Source of the DNA: Siderastrea siderea
Taxonomy: Eukaryota; Cnidaria; Anthozoa; Scleractinia; Rhizangiidae
Direction: 5' to 3'
DNA length: 64,000 nucleotides
Assembly: GCA_964030785.1 (NCBI GenBank)
Contig: OZ034977.1
Location: 33,086,152 to 33,150,151 of the forward strand
The notes under the pieces were generated by a model. It did no database searches and was not told the origin of the DNA. It saw nothing but the letters and a program-made list of their open reading frames with translations. Of this stretch, positions 35,658 to 49,104 are shown in pieces; positions within the stretch are counted from its first letter, which is position 1, and each line of letters opens with the position of its first letter. A program made the position numbers and the translations under genes.

Positions 35658-36754
35658 CCGGCTAAAATGGACAATTCATATCAAGTGAGCCAACTGGTTC
35701 AAATAGCCCACCCATATCAAATGACCCAACCCCTTCAAATCATCCAACCAGATCAAATTGAGCCAAGCGATCCAAATGGCCCAAAAATATCAAATGACCC
35801 AACCAGTTCAAATGACCCAACCAGTTTCAAATGGCCCAACCATATCAAATGACCCAACTGGTTCAAATTACCCAATCAGTTCAAATGCCCCAACCATATC
35901 AAATGGCTCAACCGGTTCAAATGGCCCAACCATACCAAATTAGCGAACCAGTTTAAATGATCCAACCGGTTCAAATGACCCAATCAGTTCAATGGGCACA
36001 ACCGGTTTAAATGGCCCAACCATATCAAATGAGGCAACTGGTCCAAATGGCCAAACCATCTCAAATGACCCAATCAGATCAAATGGCCTATATCGAATAA
36101 CCTGACCAGATCAAATGATCCAACCACGTTAAATGTCTTAACCATATCAAAAGAGCCAACCGGTTCAAATGGCCCAACGACATCAAATGACCACACCATT
36201 TCAAATGGCCCAACCATATCAAATGACCACACCATTTCAAATGGCCCAACCATATCAAATGACCCAACCGGTTGAAATGAGCCAACCATATCAAGTGAGC
36301 CAGCTGGTTCAAATGGCCCAACCATATCAAATGACTCAACCCGTTCAAATAGGGCAACCATATCAAATGACGCAACGGGCTCAAGCAAGCCAACCAGATC
36401 AAATCACCCAACAGGTTCAAATAACCCAACCAGTTCAAATGGCCCAACCATATCAATGACTCAACCGATTCAATTGGCGCAACCATATCAAGTGAGCCCA
36501 CCAGATCAAATCACCCAACCCTATCACATGACCCAACAGGTTCAAATGACCCAACCAGTTCAAATGGCCCAACCATATTAAATGGCTCAACCGGTTCAAA
36601 TGGCCCAACCATATCAAATGAGCAACCTGGTTCAAATGGCCAAACTATATGAAATGATCCAACCAGATCAAATGAGCAAACTGGTTTAAATGGGCCAACC
36701 ATATCAAATGACCCAACCGGCTTAAATGACCCAACCAGTTTAAATGGCCCAACC
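35658..36754 (+). repeat. 18-bp minisatellite array 5
   Basis: About 60 units continuing array 4 beyond the TTAA element, in the same orientation and phase style. Confidence 0.95.
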
Positions 36755-38287
36755 CAGGGGGGCTGGCAGCTACCTTTGATCTCTAGATGTTTGCCCCATT
36801 AAAGAAATCTTTCAATCATTCGAAAACCTCTTCACAAGCATGCGCGAATGCAAGGAAGCAAACTACTCGAGAAGACGTGTTTTTGTTCGTGGTGACTCGA
36901 CTGTGGGAAATGAATTCGTTGTTGGTTATTGTTTATTTGCTGTTAGCATTATTAGCGACAGTACAGAGTTCGAACACCACATTTTTCTTTGATTTCTGAA
37001 TCTGTGTACACCCCTGACGTGTATAATGTCAAGAACCCGAGCTGTGATGTTTGTGCGAAAATAACGCTCGCGGTGTCAACAGCCACTTGACCTGGGAAAT
37101 GGCATTAAGTTGCAGCTTTCGACCTTCCATTTCGATCTATTTCTGTTTCTGAGACCATCAAAACCGATGGAATGAGGGACCAGCTTTATTTTAGGTTAGT
37201 AGAGCAGTCAATATTGAATACGCGAGTTTCGGCCTGAGATTTTCCCAGTTGAGTGTGTTGAACAATATGACTTAGGCACAAATTATAAATAAGCTTAAGT
37301 CTTATATTCTAGCGGATAATTGTGGATTTCGTTGTCTCAGAAAGATTTATAAGGATCTTTATACTGTGGAAACTGTGGAATCTTCCAGCCGACACTGTGA
37401 AAAGAGGTGATTTCGATTGCGATTTTTCTTTAATTCTGTTTCACGACGAAGGCACAGAATGCCAAGGCCCAGAATGTACGTATTAAAAATGGGCTTGAAC
37501 TTTATTTATGGAGTAAACAAATACTTGTCTCAAAGTTTATGCGTCTTATTTACAGCCATAAGTGTAATTAGGTATAAAACACCATGTTTATTTTACGGAA
37601 TTCTTCTTTGTTTGGTTTGAATGTTTCTTGGCGGCAGTTATTCCTGCAAATATCTTGGTTAGTTTTCAGTTTAAACTGCAGTTACAAGAAAGATGATAGA
37701 ATTTTGCAATTGGAAAGGATAGCTTATAAAGGACAACCAACAAAAGAATGCTTAACCTTACAAATAGAGCTACCTGAGGTTTGCTTGTTCAGTTATAAGA
37801 GGACTTAAACAATTGGCAAAGGACAGTGCTAAGATAAAAATCAATGGAAAATGCACTGAACTCTCACATTTCCAAGCATTTTCCCACATTACGCATGCCA
37901 CTGTTCAATGAGAAGGATTATAAACATTTGCGAGGGTCATCTGAAAAGATTGAAGGATTTAAATTATATGATTTTGTCTTTTGCCTGTAGCCTGTACAAG
38001 AGGCTTAATTTAAGGGAAAAAAATTAAGGGTGAAAAATTTGTAGTTTGATTTCAGTAACACCAGGTGAACTATGCCATAATGCAGTGAGGACAGTGAAAA
38101 GTTCTAAACTGTCCTTTATTTTAAAAATGGCAGTCAACTTCTTCTGCTCACACCCTTTCAGACATTTGTTCTTGTGATGAGGAAACAGTTCCCAATGCCT
38201 TGCAAGGAGAGTTTTTATCGAAGATGGATATATGTGAAATAAATCGTGTGAACTTCGGATGTAACAATTGTGACCATGCAGGGCCTG

Positions 38288-38396
38288 CAGTTAAATGTAT
38301 TCAACTTCAGCAGTTGAAAAAGCAAATTTGATCCTGTTTGTGACTGAATTTTTCAGCTTTGCTTTTTCAACTGCTCGATTTGAATACATTTAACTG
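38288..38396. repeat. 39-bp-arm inverted repeat inside the P-like element
   Basis: 38288-38326 and 38358-38396 are complementary with about four mismatches around a 31-base loop (CAGTTAAATGTATTCAA against TTGAATACATTTAACTG). Confidence 0.85.
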
Positions 38397-38399
38397 TGA

Positions 38400-38620
38400 G
38401 GATTATTATTTCAGAATTTTTACCGATAAGGTAGGGGAAAACAGATCAAAACAGTGTTGTATTGCTGGGTGTCAAAATGAGGCTGGCATGCATTCAGTAA
38501 CTTATTTACAAAGGAGATATGAAATAACCCGAGAATGGCTGATCAACCATGGTTGGTCTTTGTGTGCAACAGTCATTTTGAAGTGTTTTCAGAAAATTGA
38601 TGTTTGAAAGAGCTGTCCAT
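38400..38620 (+). pseudogene. THAP zinc-finger relic
   Basis: The frame at 38359-38607 reads KQCCIAGCQNEAGMHSV then REWLINHGW. The expected closing C-x2-HF motif lies in a neighbouring frame as VCNSHFEVF (near 38560-38590), so a 1-base shift splits the domain. Cysteine pair, Trp and C-x2-H-F order match THAP DNA-binding domains, which sit at the N-terminus of P and some Kolobok transposases. Confidence 0.5.
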
Positions 38621-39686
38621 GAATATGTGATCAGTAAAAGTCCCTGTACAACTGAAAACCTTTGCCAAAAACATATTTGTCAACATGCATCATGGGTAAC
38701 CTGATAACTGCCAGATCCCAAGTGATGGTGTGTTGCTTTACAAACAGCAGAACCTATGCAAGCTCCACCCCCAAATGATTGTTTTGTTTGCAAAGGCTGC
38801 TCAAGAACAACCCAAGTCCCTTCAGAATTCAAATGTCAATTTCCCACAAACCCATTCGTGATGAAATATATGAAGCCATGGTCACCAAGTTAATACGTGA
38901 AATGACTGGCTGGGGTATTGCTGTCAGTTGAGCAACCTGCATCCTTTAAGCAGCTTTAAGTTTCAGTCCTCACCCCAGAGATGTGATAGACAAAATGTAA
39001 ATGAAAAGTTACTTCACCTTTTTTTTTCCCAAAATAATGAGGTTTATTACAGGGTATACCTAGTCAATATCTGTGACTCATTTTGCAAAGTCAAAGAATA
39101 AAGTGTTGTAAACATCACCTCTCAGCTTTTCATCCCTTAAGGATTTTAGAGAACCGTACATAAAAAAATCTCTTGTGCACTGTATGGTAGTATTAAACAT
39201 AACTTGGGAAAAACAGAAATAATTTGGGTCAACAACACCTCCACAATTAATTGTTGACTCCCCCTCGGTAGTTCCTATAAAGACAGGAAGATCTACAGTG
39301 TACGTAAATAAAACAACAAGGTAAAGGTTAAGTGGGATGGACGAAGTCTCGCGCGTCAATTCTTAGTTTAAGAGAAAGGCGAATGTGAAATGTGTCAGAA
39401 AATGCTTCAAAACTCGTTGTAAAATCAGTAACAGAAAAAGCAGAAAAGGCAACAAAATCAGATCAAAAAGGTAAAAAAGGCGATTGCAACGTTCCCTTGA
39501 ATGTTTAAACTTGGAAGAGCCAAAATGATGCTGAACCTACACAAACACACGTACGCCAAATAAAGGCTACTTCTCCTTCTTCACCACCATCATGTTTGTT
39601 TGGCCAAACTTCATTACTGGAGCGATCATGAAAACTCGGTTCCAGGCCTCGCTGCCAGCCCCCCCCCCCCCACCCCTGGCCCAGCC

Positions 39687-42600
39687 TATTTAAATGGTCC
39701 AACCATATCAAATGACCCAACCAGTTCAAATGTCTAAACCGGTACAAATGGCCCAACCATATCAAATGAGGACACCGGTTTAATTGACCCACCCATATCA
39801 AATTAGCGAACCGGTTTAAATGACCCAACCGATTCAAATGACCCAACCAGATCAAATGGCCCAACCATATGGAATAACCCAACAGGTTCAGATGACCTAG
39901 CCAATTCAAATGGCCCAACCATATCAAATGACTCAACCCGTTCAAATGGCCCAACCATATCAAATGAGCCAACCGGCTCGAATAAGCCAATCATATCAAA
40001 TAACCCAACCAGATCAAATGACCCAACCATATCAAATGACCAAAGAAGTTTAAATGACCCAACCATTTCAAATGGCCCAACCATATCAAATGACTCAACC
40101 GGTTCAAATGAGCAACAGGCTCAAATGAGCAAACCGCATCAAATGACACAACCATATCAAATGAGCCAACCGGATCATATGGCCAAACCATATCAAATGA
40201 CCCAACCGGCTCAAATAAGCTAATCATATCAAATAAGCCAACCAGATCAAATGACCCAACCATATCAAATGAGCCAACCGGTTGAGATATCAAAACCATA
40301 ACAAATGACCCGACCGGTTCAAATGACTCAACCAGTTCAAATGGCCCAAACCATATCAAATAAGCAAACCGGTTTAGATCGCCCAACCATATCAAACGAC
40401 CCAACCAGTTCAAATTACCCAATCAGTTTAAATTGCCCAGCCATATCAAATGACTTAACCGGTTCAAATGGACAATTCATATCAAGTGAGCCAACTTGTT
40501 CAAATCGCCCAGCAATATCAAATGACCGAACCCGTTCAAATCAAGCAACCAGATCAAATGAGAGAAGCGGTTCAAATGGCCCAACCAGTTTAAATGGCCC
40601 AACCATATCAAATGTCTCAACTGGTTCAAATGGCCCAACCATATTAAATGACCCAAAAATATCAAATGACACAACCGGTTCAAATGGCCCAACCATATCA
40701 AATGAAGAAACCGGCTTAATTGACCCAACCATATCAAATTAGCGAACCGGTTTAAATGACCCAACCAGTTCAAAGGGCCCAACCATATCAAATGACCCAA
40801 CAAGATCAGATGACCCAGCCAATTGCAATGGCCCAACCATATCAAATGACTCAACCGCCTCAAATGGCCCAACAATATCAAATGAGCCAACCTTCTCAAA
40901 GAAGCCAATCATATCAAATAACCCAACCATATCAAATGAGCCAACCGGTTCAAATAACCCAACCATATCAAATGACCCGACTGTTTCAAATGACCCAATC
41001 AGTTCAAATATCCCAACCATATCAAATGACCCGACTGCTTCAAATGACCCGACCAGTTCAAATGGCCCAACCATATCAAATATGCAAACCACTTTAAATG
41101 GCCCAACCATATCTACGAACCCAACCGGTTCAACTTAGCCAATCAGTTCAAATGGCCCAGCCATATCAAATGACCAAACCGGTTCAAATGGACCAATCAT
41201 ATCATGTGAGCCAACTGGTTCAAAGGGCCAAACCATATCAAGTAACCCAACCTGTTCAAATGATCCAACCACATCAAATGAGCAAAGCGGTTCAAATAGC
41301 CCAACCATATCAAATGACCCAAACACTTCAAATGGCCCAACCATATCAAATGTCTCAACCAGTTCAAATGGCCCAACCATATTAAATCACTCAAAAATAT
41401 CAAATGACCCAACCGGTTCAAATGGCCTAACCATATCAATTTCTCAGCCGGTTCAATTGGCCCAACCATATCACGAGCGAACTGGCTCAAATAAGCCAAT
41501 CATATCAAATAAGCCAACCAGATCAATTGATCCAAACAGATCAAACGAGCCCACTACTTCAAATGGGCTAACAATGTCAAATGAGCCAACCAGATTAAAT
41601 GGCCCAACGATATCAAATGACCCAACCAGTTCCAATGGCCCAACCATATAAAATAAGGAAACCGCTTTAAATGGCCCAACCATATCTAACAACCCAAGCG
41701 GTTCAAATTAGCCAATCAGTTCAAATGGCCCAGTCATATCAAATGACCCAACCGGTTCAAATGGACCAATCATATCAAGAGAGCCAACTGGTTTAAAGGG
41801 CGCAACCAGATCACGTCATCCAACCCTTTTAAATGATCCAACCACATCAAATGAGCCAAGCGATTCAAATGGCCCAACCATATCAAATGACTTAACCAGT
41901 TTAAATGGCCCAACCATATCAAATGAGGAAACCGGTTTAATTCAACCAACCATATCAAATTAGCGAACCAGTTTAAATGACCCAACCGGTTCAAACGACC
42001 GCACCAGTTCAAATGACCCAACCATACCAAGTGAGGCAACTGGTTCAAATGGCCCAACCATATCAAATGACTCAACCCGTTCAAATAGCCCAACCATATC
42101 AAATGAGCCAACGGGCTCAAATAAGCCAATCAGATCAAATAAGCCTACCAGATGAAATGACCCAACCATATCAAATGTCCCAACAGGTTCAAATAACCCA
42201 ACTAGTTCAAATGGCCCAACCATATCAATCACTTAACCGGTTCAATTGGCCCAACCATATCAAGTGAGCCAACTGGCTCAAATAAGGCAATCATATCAAA
42301 TCAGCCAACCAGATTAATTGATCCAAACAGATTAAATGAGCCAACTGCTTCAAAATGGCCAACAACATCAAATGACCCAACCAGTTCAAATGGCCCAACC
42401 ATATCAAATGACTCAACCGGTTTAAATGGCCCAAGCATATTAAATGAGCCAACCGACTCAAATAAGCCAAAAATATCAAATAAGCCCACCAGATAAAAAT
42501 CACCCAACCCTATCACATGACCCAACAGGTTCAAATGACCCAACCAGTTCAAATCGCTCAACCATGTCAAATTAGCGAACCGGTTTAAATGACACAACCG

Positions 42601-45600
42601 GCTCAAATGACCCAACCAGTTCAAATGGCCCAACGAGTTTAAATGGCCCAAACATATCAAATGACCCAACAAGTTCAAATGACCCACTTATATCAAACGA
42701 GCAAACTGGTTTAAATGGCGCAACCACATCAAATGACCCATTCGGTTCAAATTACTAAATCAGTTCAAATGGCCCAGCCATATCAAATGACGCAAACGAT
42801 TCAAATGATCCAACCAGATCAAGTGAGCCAACCGGTTCAAATGTTCCAACCATATCAACTCACCCAATCAGTTGAAATGGCCCAACCATATCAACTCACC
42901 CAATCAGTTGAAATGGCCCAACCATATCAAATGTTTAACCCGTTCAAATGGCCAAACCATGTCAAATGATCCAGCCATATCAAATGACCCAACCGGTTCA
43001 AATGGCCCAACCATATCAAGGAGCAAACCGGTTTAATTGACCCAACCATATCAAATTAGCTAACCTGTGTAAATGACCCAACCGGTGTAAATGACCCAAC
43101 CAGTTCAACTGGCCCAACCATATCAAATGCCTCAACTGGTTAAATTGGCCCAACCATATCAAATGACCCAACGATATCAAATAACTTAACCGGTTAAAAT
43201 GCCCCAACCACATCAGATGAGCAAACCTGTTTAATTGACCGAACCATATCAAATGAGCGAACCCGTTTAAATGACCCAATTATATCAAATGAGGCAACCT
43301 GCTAAAATCATATCCAATAAGCCAACCAGATCAAATGACCCAACAATGTCAAATGACCCAACGGGTACTAATCACCCAACAAGTTCATATGGCCCAACCA
43401 TATCAAATGGCACAACCGGTTCAAATGGACCAACCATATCAAATTAGCGAACCGGTTTAAGTCACCCAACCAGTTTAAATGGCCAAACCGGTTTGAATGG
43501 CCCAACCATATCAAATGAGCCAACTGGTTCAAATGGCCAAACAATATCAAATGACCCAACCATATCAAATGAGCAAACCAGTTTAAATGGAGCAACCATA
43601 TCAAATGACCCAACTGGTTCAAATTACCCAATCAGTTTAAATGGCCCAGTCATATCAAATAACCCAACTGGTTCAAATGGACCAATCATATCAAGTGATC
43701 CAACTGGTTTAAACGGCCGAACCATATGAAATGACCCAACCGGTTCAAATGATCCAACCAGAACAAATCACCCAACCACTTGGAATTTCCCAACCACAAC
43801 AAATGTCTCAACCGGTTAAAATGGCCCAGCCATATCAAATCACTTAGCCATATCAAATGACCCAACCGCTTCAAATGGCCCAACCACATCAATGAGCAAA
43901 GCGCTTTAATTGACCAAACCATATCAAATGAGCGAACCGGCTTAACTGACCCAGCCAGTTTAAATGACCCAACCTGTTCAAATGATGCAAGCTGTTTAAA
44001 TGGCCTAACCATATTAAATGACCCAACCGGTTCAAATGGCCCAACCATATCAAATGACCCAACAGGTTCAAATGACTCAACCAGTTCAAATGGCCCAGCC
44101 ATATCAAATGACTCAACCTTTTCAAATGGCCCAACCATGTCAAATGAGCCAACCTGCTCAAATAAGCCAATCATATCAAATAAGCTAACCAGATCAAATG
44201 AGCCAACAATTTCAAATGACCCAGCCATATAAAATGAACCAACCGGATCAAATAGCCCAACCATATCAAATGACCCAACAGGTTCAAATGACCGAACCAG
44301 TTGAAATGAACCAACAGATTCAAATGACCCAACCATATCAAATGCGCCAGCTGGTTAAAATGGCCCAACCACACCAAATGACTCAACGGGTTCAAATGCC
44401 CCAATGATAACAAGTGAGCCAACCGGCTCAAATAAGCAAATCAGATCAAATGACTCAACCGGTTCAAATGGCCCAAAAAATATCAAATGAGCAAACCGGT
44501 TTAATTCACCCAACCATATCAAATTAGCGAACTTGTTTATATGACCCAACAGGTTCAGGTGGCCCAACTATATCAAATAACCCAACAGGTTCAAATGACC
44601 CAGCCAATTGAAATGGCCCAAGCATATCAAATGAGCCAACCGGCTCAAATGAACCAACCATGTCAAATGAGCCAACCTGCTTAAATAAGCCAATCATATC
44701 AAATAAGCTAACCAGATCAAATGAGCCAACAAGTTCAAATGACCCAACCATATAAAATGAGCCAACCGGATCAAATAGCCCAACCATATCAAATGACCCA
44801 ACGGATTCAAATGACCCAACCAGTTGAAATGACCCAACAGGTTCAAATGACCCAACCATATCAAATGAGCCAGCTGAGTCAAATGGCCCAACCACATCAA
44901 ATGACTCAACGGATTCAAATGCCCCAATGATAGATAAGAAGTGAGCCAACCGGCTCGAATAAGCATATCACATTAAATGACTCAACCGGTTCAAATGGCC
45001 CAACAATATCAAATGAACAACCCGGTTTAATTCACCCAACCATATCAAATTAGTTAACTTGTTTAAATGACCCAACAGGTTCAAATACCCCAACCATATC
45101 AAATAACCCAAGAGGTTCAAATGACCCAGCCAATTGAAATGGCCCAACCATATCAAATGAGCCAACCGGCTCAAATAAGCCAATCATATCAAATGACCCA
45201 ACAATATCAACTGTCTCAACCGGTTCAAATGGCCCAACCATATCAAATGAGCAAACCGGTTTAATTGACCCAACCATATCAAATTAGCGAACCGGTTTAA
45301 ATGACCCAACCGGTTCATATGACCCAACCAGTTCAAATGGCCCAACCATATCAAATAACCCAACAGGTTCAAATGATCCAGCCAATTGAAATGGCCGAAC
45401 CATATCAAATGAGTCAACCCGTTCAAATGGCCCAACCATATCAAATGAGCCAAGCGGCTCAAATAAGCCAATCATATCAAATAAGCCAACCAGACTAAAT
45501 GACCCAACCATATCAAATGACCCGACTTGTTCAAATGACCCAACCAATAGAAATGGCCCAACCGTATCAAATGAGCAACCGCTTTAAATGGCCCAACCAT

Positions 45601-46432
45601 ATTAAACAACCCAACCTGGTCAAATAACCCGATCAGTTCAAATGGCCCAGCCATATCAAATGACCTAACCGGTTCAAATGGACCAATCATATCAAGTGAG
45701 CCAACTGGTTGAAAGGGCCCAACCATATCAAGTGACACAATACCGTTCAAATGACCCAGCCACATCAAATGAGCCAAGCGGTTTAAATGACCAAACCAGT
45801 TCAAATGGCCCAACCATATCAAATGTCTCAACCGCTTCAAATGGCCCAACCATATTAAATGACCTAAAAATCTCATATGAACTAACAGGTTCAAATGGCC
45901 CAACGATATCAAATAAGCCAATCATATCAAATAAGCCAACCACACCAAATGATCCAACCATATCAAATGACCCAACAAGTTCAAATGACTCAACCAGTTC
46001 AAATGGCCCAACCATATCAAATGTCTCAGCCGGTTCATATGAGCAAATCGGATCAAATGACACAACCATATCAAATGAGCCAACTGGATCATGTGGCCGA
46101 ACCATATCAAATGAGCCAACCGGTTCAAATGACCCAACCATATCAAATGAGCCAACCGGATGAAATGACTCATCTCGGTCATCTGAGTTTAATAGCACAA
46201 CCAGATCAAATGTGCCAACCAGTTCAATTTGCCCAACTGGATCAATTGACCCAACTGCATGAAATTGGCAATCCGAATCAAATAAGCCAACCATATCAAA
46301 TGAGCCAACCGGTCCAAATGGCTCAACCGGATCCATTGACCCAACTGGTCTATGATCAGTTGATCCATGCAACCGGCGCAATTCACCTAACCAGATCAAA
46401 TACCCAACCGGATCAAATGACCCAACCGATTT
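39687..46432 (+). repeat. 18-bp minisatellite array 6 (largest, 6.7 kb)
   Basis: About 370 units without a foreign insertion. Internal re-duplications are visible: for example, the AACCGGTTCAAATGGACCAATC variant recurs near 41180, 41750 and 45670. The last 190 bp, including CTCATCTCGGTCATCTG and GGATCCATTGACCCAACTG, are shared with the end of array 1. Confidence 0.95.
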
Positions 46433-46540
46433 TTTCAACATGATGTTCCTTATTATAGCTTTGAAAGCATTGCGCTGCCTGCTACGTTTCCAAAAAGATG
46501 CGTAAATTTGTGCCACATGCACCTTTATTCTGTTGGTAAT
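46433..46540. repeat. Array-to-satellite junction segment, duplicate of 6316-6440
   Basis: AACATGATGTTCCTTATTAT and TTTGTGCCACATGCACCTTT are shared with the start of the spacer at 6316. Here the segment passes straight into the 97-bp satellite. Confidence 0.8.
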
Positions 46541-48345
46541 ACAAAGTGCACGGGTTTGAGCAATACAGCGATTTAGCCCGAGATCAGCACGTTTTGTTAT
46601 TTCCGAACAGGGCGCACCACTTTTTAGCGTTTTCAGCAAAGTGCACTTGTTTCTGCAAATCAGAGCTTTCAGCCCGAGATCAGCACGTTTTGTCATTTTC
46701 GCATTGGGTACACCACCTTTTTGCGATTTTCAGCAAAGTGCACGGGTTTGTACAAAACAGCGTTTTCATCCCAAGATCAGAATGTTTTGCGATTTTCGCA
46801 CTGGGCGTACCACTTTTTAGCAATTTTCAGCAAAGCGCGCGAGTTTCTGCAAAAAAGGGTTTTCTGCCCGAGATCAGAACGTTTTGTGATTCTCGCACTG
46901 GGTGCACCACGTTTTAGCGAATATCAGCAAAGTGAAATAGTTTCTACATAAAAGGGTTTCCTGCCCGACATCAGCACGTCTTGTCATTTTCTCACCGGAA
47001 GCACCACTTTTTTGCGATTATCAGCAAAGTGCACCTGTCTCTAACAACACAGTTTTTTATCCGGAGTTCAGCGTTTTTTGTCATGTGTGATAAGTACTTT
47101 TCAATGCACCTGGAAGGCTCATAGTTACGCAGAAGATAACTAACAGATTGGCGATAATGCGGTTATGTGGATTTAATCCGCAACCCACTGATTGCCCTGT
47201 TCATTACCAATTTTAAGCAAAGTTCACGAGGTTGTCCAAAACAGCGTTTTCAGCGCAAGATCAGCACGTTTTCTCATTTTTGCACTGAGGGCACCACTCT
47301 TGAGCGATTTTCAGCAAAGTGCACGGGTTTGTGCAATACGGCGATTCATCCCGAGATCAGCACGTTTTGTTATTTCCGCAGTGGGCGCACCAGTTTTTAG
47401 CGTTTTCAGCAAAGTGCACTAGTTTCTGGAAATGAGAGTTCTGATCCCCAGAGCAGAAAGTTTTGTCATTTCTGGACTGGGCGCTCCATTTTTTTTCATT
47501 TTTCAGCAAAACAGCGAATTCAGCCCGATATCATAACGTTTTGTCAGTTTCGCACTGGGTACACCACTTTTTTTTACAGTTTTCAGCAAAATGCACGAGT
47601 TTGTACAAAACAGCGTTTTTTGCCCGACATCAGCATGTTTTGTCCTTTTCGCACTGAGCGAACCACTTTTTAGCGATTTTCAGGAAAGCGCACGGGTTTG
47701 TGCAGAAGAGCGTTTTCAGCCCGACATCAGCACGTTTTGTCATTTTAGCACCAAGCACAAAAGTTTTAAACTGTTTGCAGCAAAGTGCACGAGTTTGTAC
47801 AGAACAGAAGTTTTCAGCCCGAGATCAGCACGTTTTGTCATTTTCGCATTGGGCGCACAACTTTATAGCGATTTTCAGCAAAGTGCACGGGTTTGTACAA
47901 AAACAGCCGTTTCAACCAGAGAGTAGCAGCTTTTGTCATTTTCGCACTGGGTGCACCACTTTTTACCGATTTTAAGCATAGTGCACGAGTTTTTGCAAAT
48001 TAATGCTTTCAGCCCGAGATATGCGCGTCTTTTCATTTTTCGCACTGGGCGCACTAAATTGTCAGCAAAGTGCACGAGTTTGTGCAAAGGAGAGTTTTCA
48101 GCCCGAGATCAGCAGGTTTTGTCATTTTCGTAATGGGCACACCACTTCTTAAAGATTTTCAGAAAAGTGCACGAGTTTGTGCAAAACAGGGTTTTCAGCC
48201 CGACATCAGCAAGTTTTGTCATTTTCCCACTGGGCAGACAACCTTTTAGCGTTTTCAGTAGAGTGCACGAGTTTGTACAAAACAGCGTTTTCAGCGCGAT
48301 ATTAGCACGGTTTGTCATTTTCTCACTGGCTACAACACTTTAAGC
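46541..48345 (+). repeat. 97-bp satellite block (second main copy)
   Basis: About 17 monomers, interrupted at 47050-47200 by the GTGATAAGTACTTTTCAATG module. It ends with an orientation flip at about 48341 into a reverse monomer (48345-48429). Confidence 0.92.
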
Positions 48346-49104
48346 GAAAATGACAAAACGTGGTGATTGTAGGGCTGAAAACGCTGTTTCTTACAAACTC
48401 ATTAAGTTTGCATAAAATCCTAAAAAGTGGTGCGCTCACACTGCACAAAAAGGCAAATATTCGGGCCCGAATTCGTTGAATACGGAACGAAAAACGCAGC
48501 GTATACGATAGTATTGTGAGGTATTCGTTGGCGCATGACGCGACGTACACCGAGAGTATTCTATTAGAATCTGTTCCGTTTTTCCGTATTCAATTTTCAT
48601 ACTCTTGAATACGTCGAAATGTTCCAAATGGACACGGCCGATTGATAGACTCTAATGGTTCGTCTTGAGCACCTTTATTTCTGGCGTTCCCTAGTGATTC
48701 GAATACTTTTGCATACTCCCACGTATTCAAGTCCGCATACGACCCTCGCGAAGGGCACTTTTGACCTCTACGTGCCCGAATACTGACGATTATGTGAGGT
48801 ATTTACGGTTTTTGCGTATTCTATTGGTGGTTGCGGGGTATTAAAACTCGAACATTCTAGAACTCTTCTCGTATTCCAAAGTGTACTACTTTTTTATGCT
48901 TTTTGCGTATCATATTCCTTTTGAACACTCGAGATGTGGATGTGTATCACGCATATTTGTACGCTTGTTTACTGTAGTAGTCGGTCCTTCGAACGTTTCA
49001 TTCTTTTTGTCATTCTCGTTTTCCGACATGTACACTCTTGCACATGGGGCAAGTTATGCGTATCCGCTACGCGAAGATGTGTAAACACCTATAAACAATA
49101 TATA
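48346..49104 (+). repeat. Inverted monomer and GTATTCG-rich boundary segment (copy 2)
   Basis: A reverse-oriented monomer followed by the same boundary sequence as 26451-27095, including CGAATAC/GTATTC clusters and the closing TATCCGCTACGCG. It ends at an AT-rich run (49098-49120) in the position of the (AT)n tract of copy 1. Confidence 0.75.

Larger units (their letters stand above)
36755..39678 (+). mobile_element. P-like DNA transposon remnant (2,924 bp) with THAP-domain relic
   Basis: Ends CAGGGGGGCTGGCAGC and the mirrored GCTGCCAGCC...CACCCCTG form terminal inverted repeats differing mainly in G-run length. The flanks GCCCAACC (36747-36754) and GCCCAGCC (39679-39686) are an 8-bp target duplication with one mismatch, carved from the 18-bp repeat. 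An 8-bp duplication, CA..TG ends and a THAP motif fit the P superfamily. Outside the THAP relic the interior has no recognisable transposase; 36771-38286 and 38608-39650 show only AT-rich, ORF-poor sequence. Confidence 0.7.

Noticed and set aside
36787..36999. 70-codon ORF with a hydrophobic stretch at the left end of the P-like element
   Set aside because: It resembles a secreted or membrane peptide only superficially, with no second copy or splice evidence. Not enough to call a gene.
39078..39359. 93-codon minus-strand ORF near the right end of the P-like element
   Set aside because: No conserved motif; it lies in the non-coding tail of the element.
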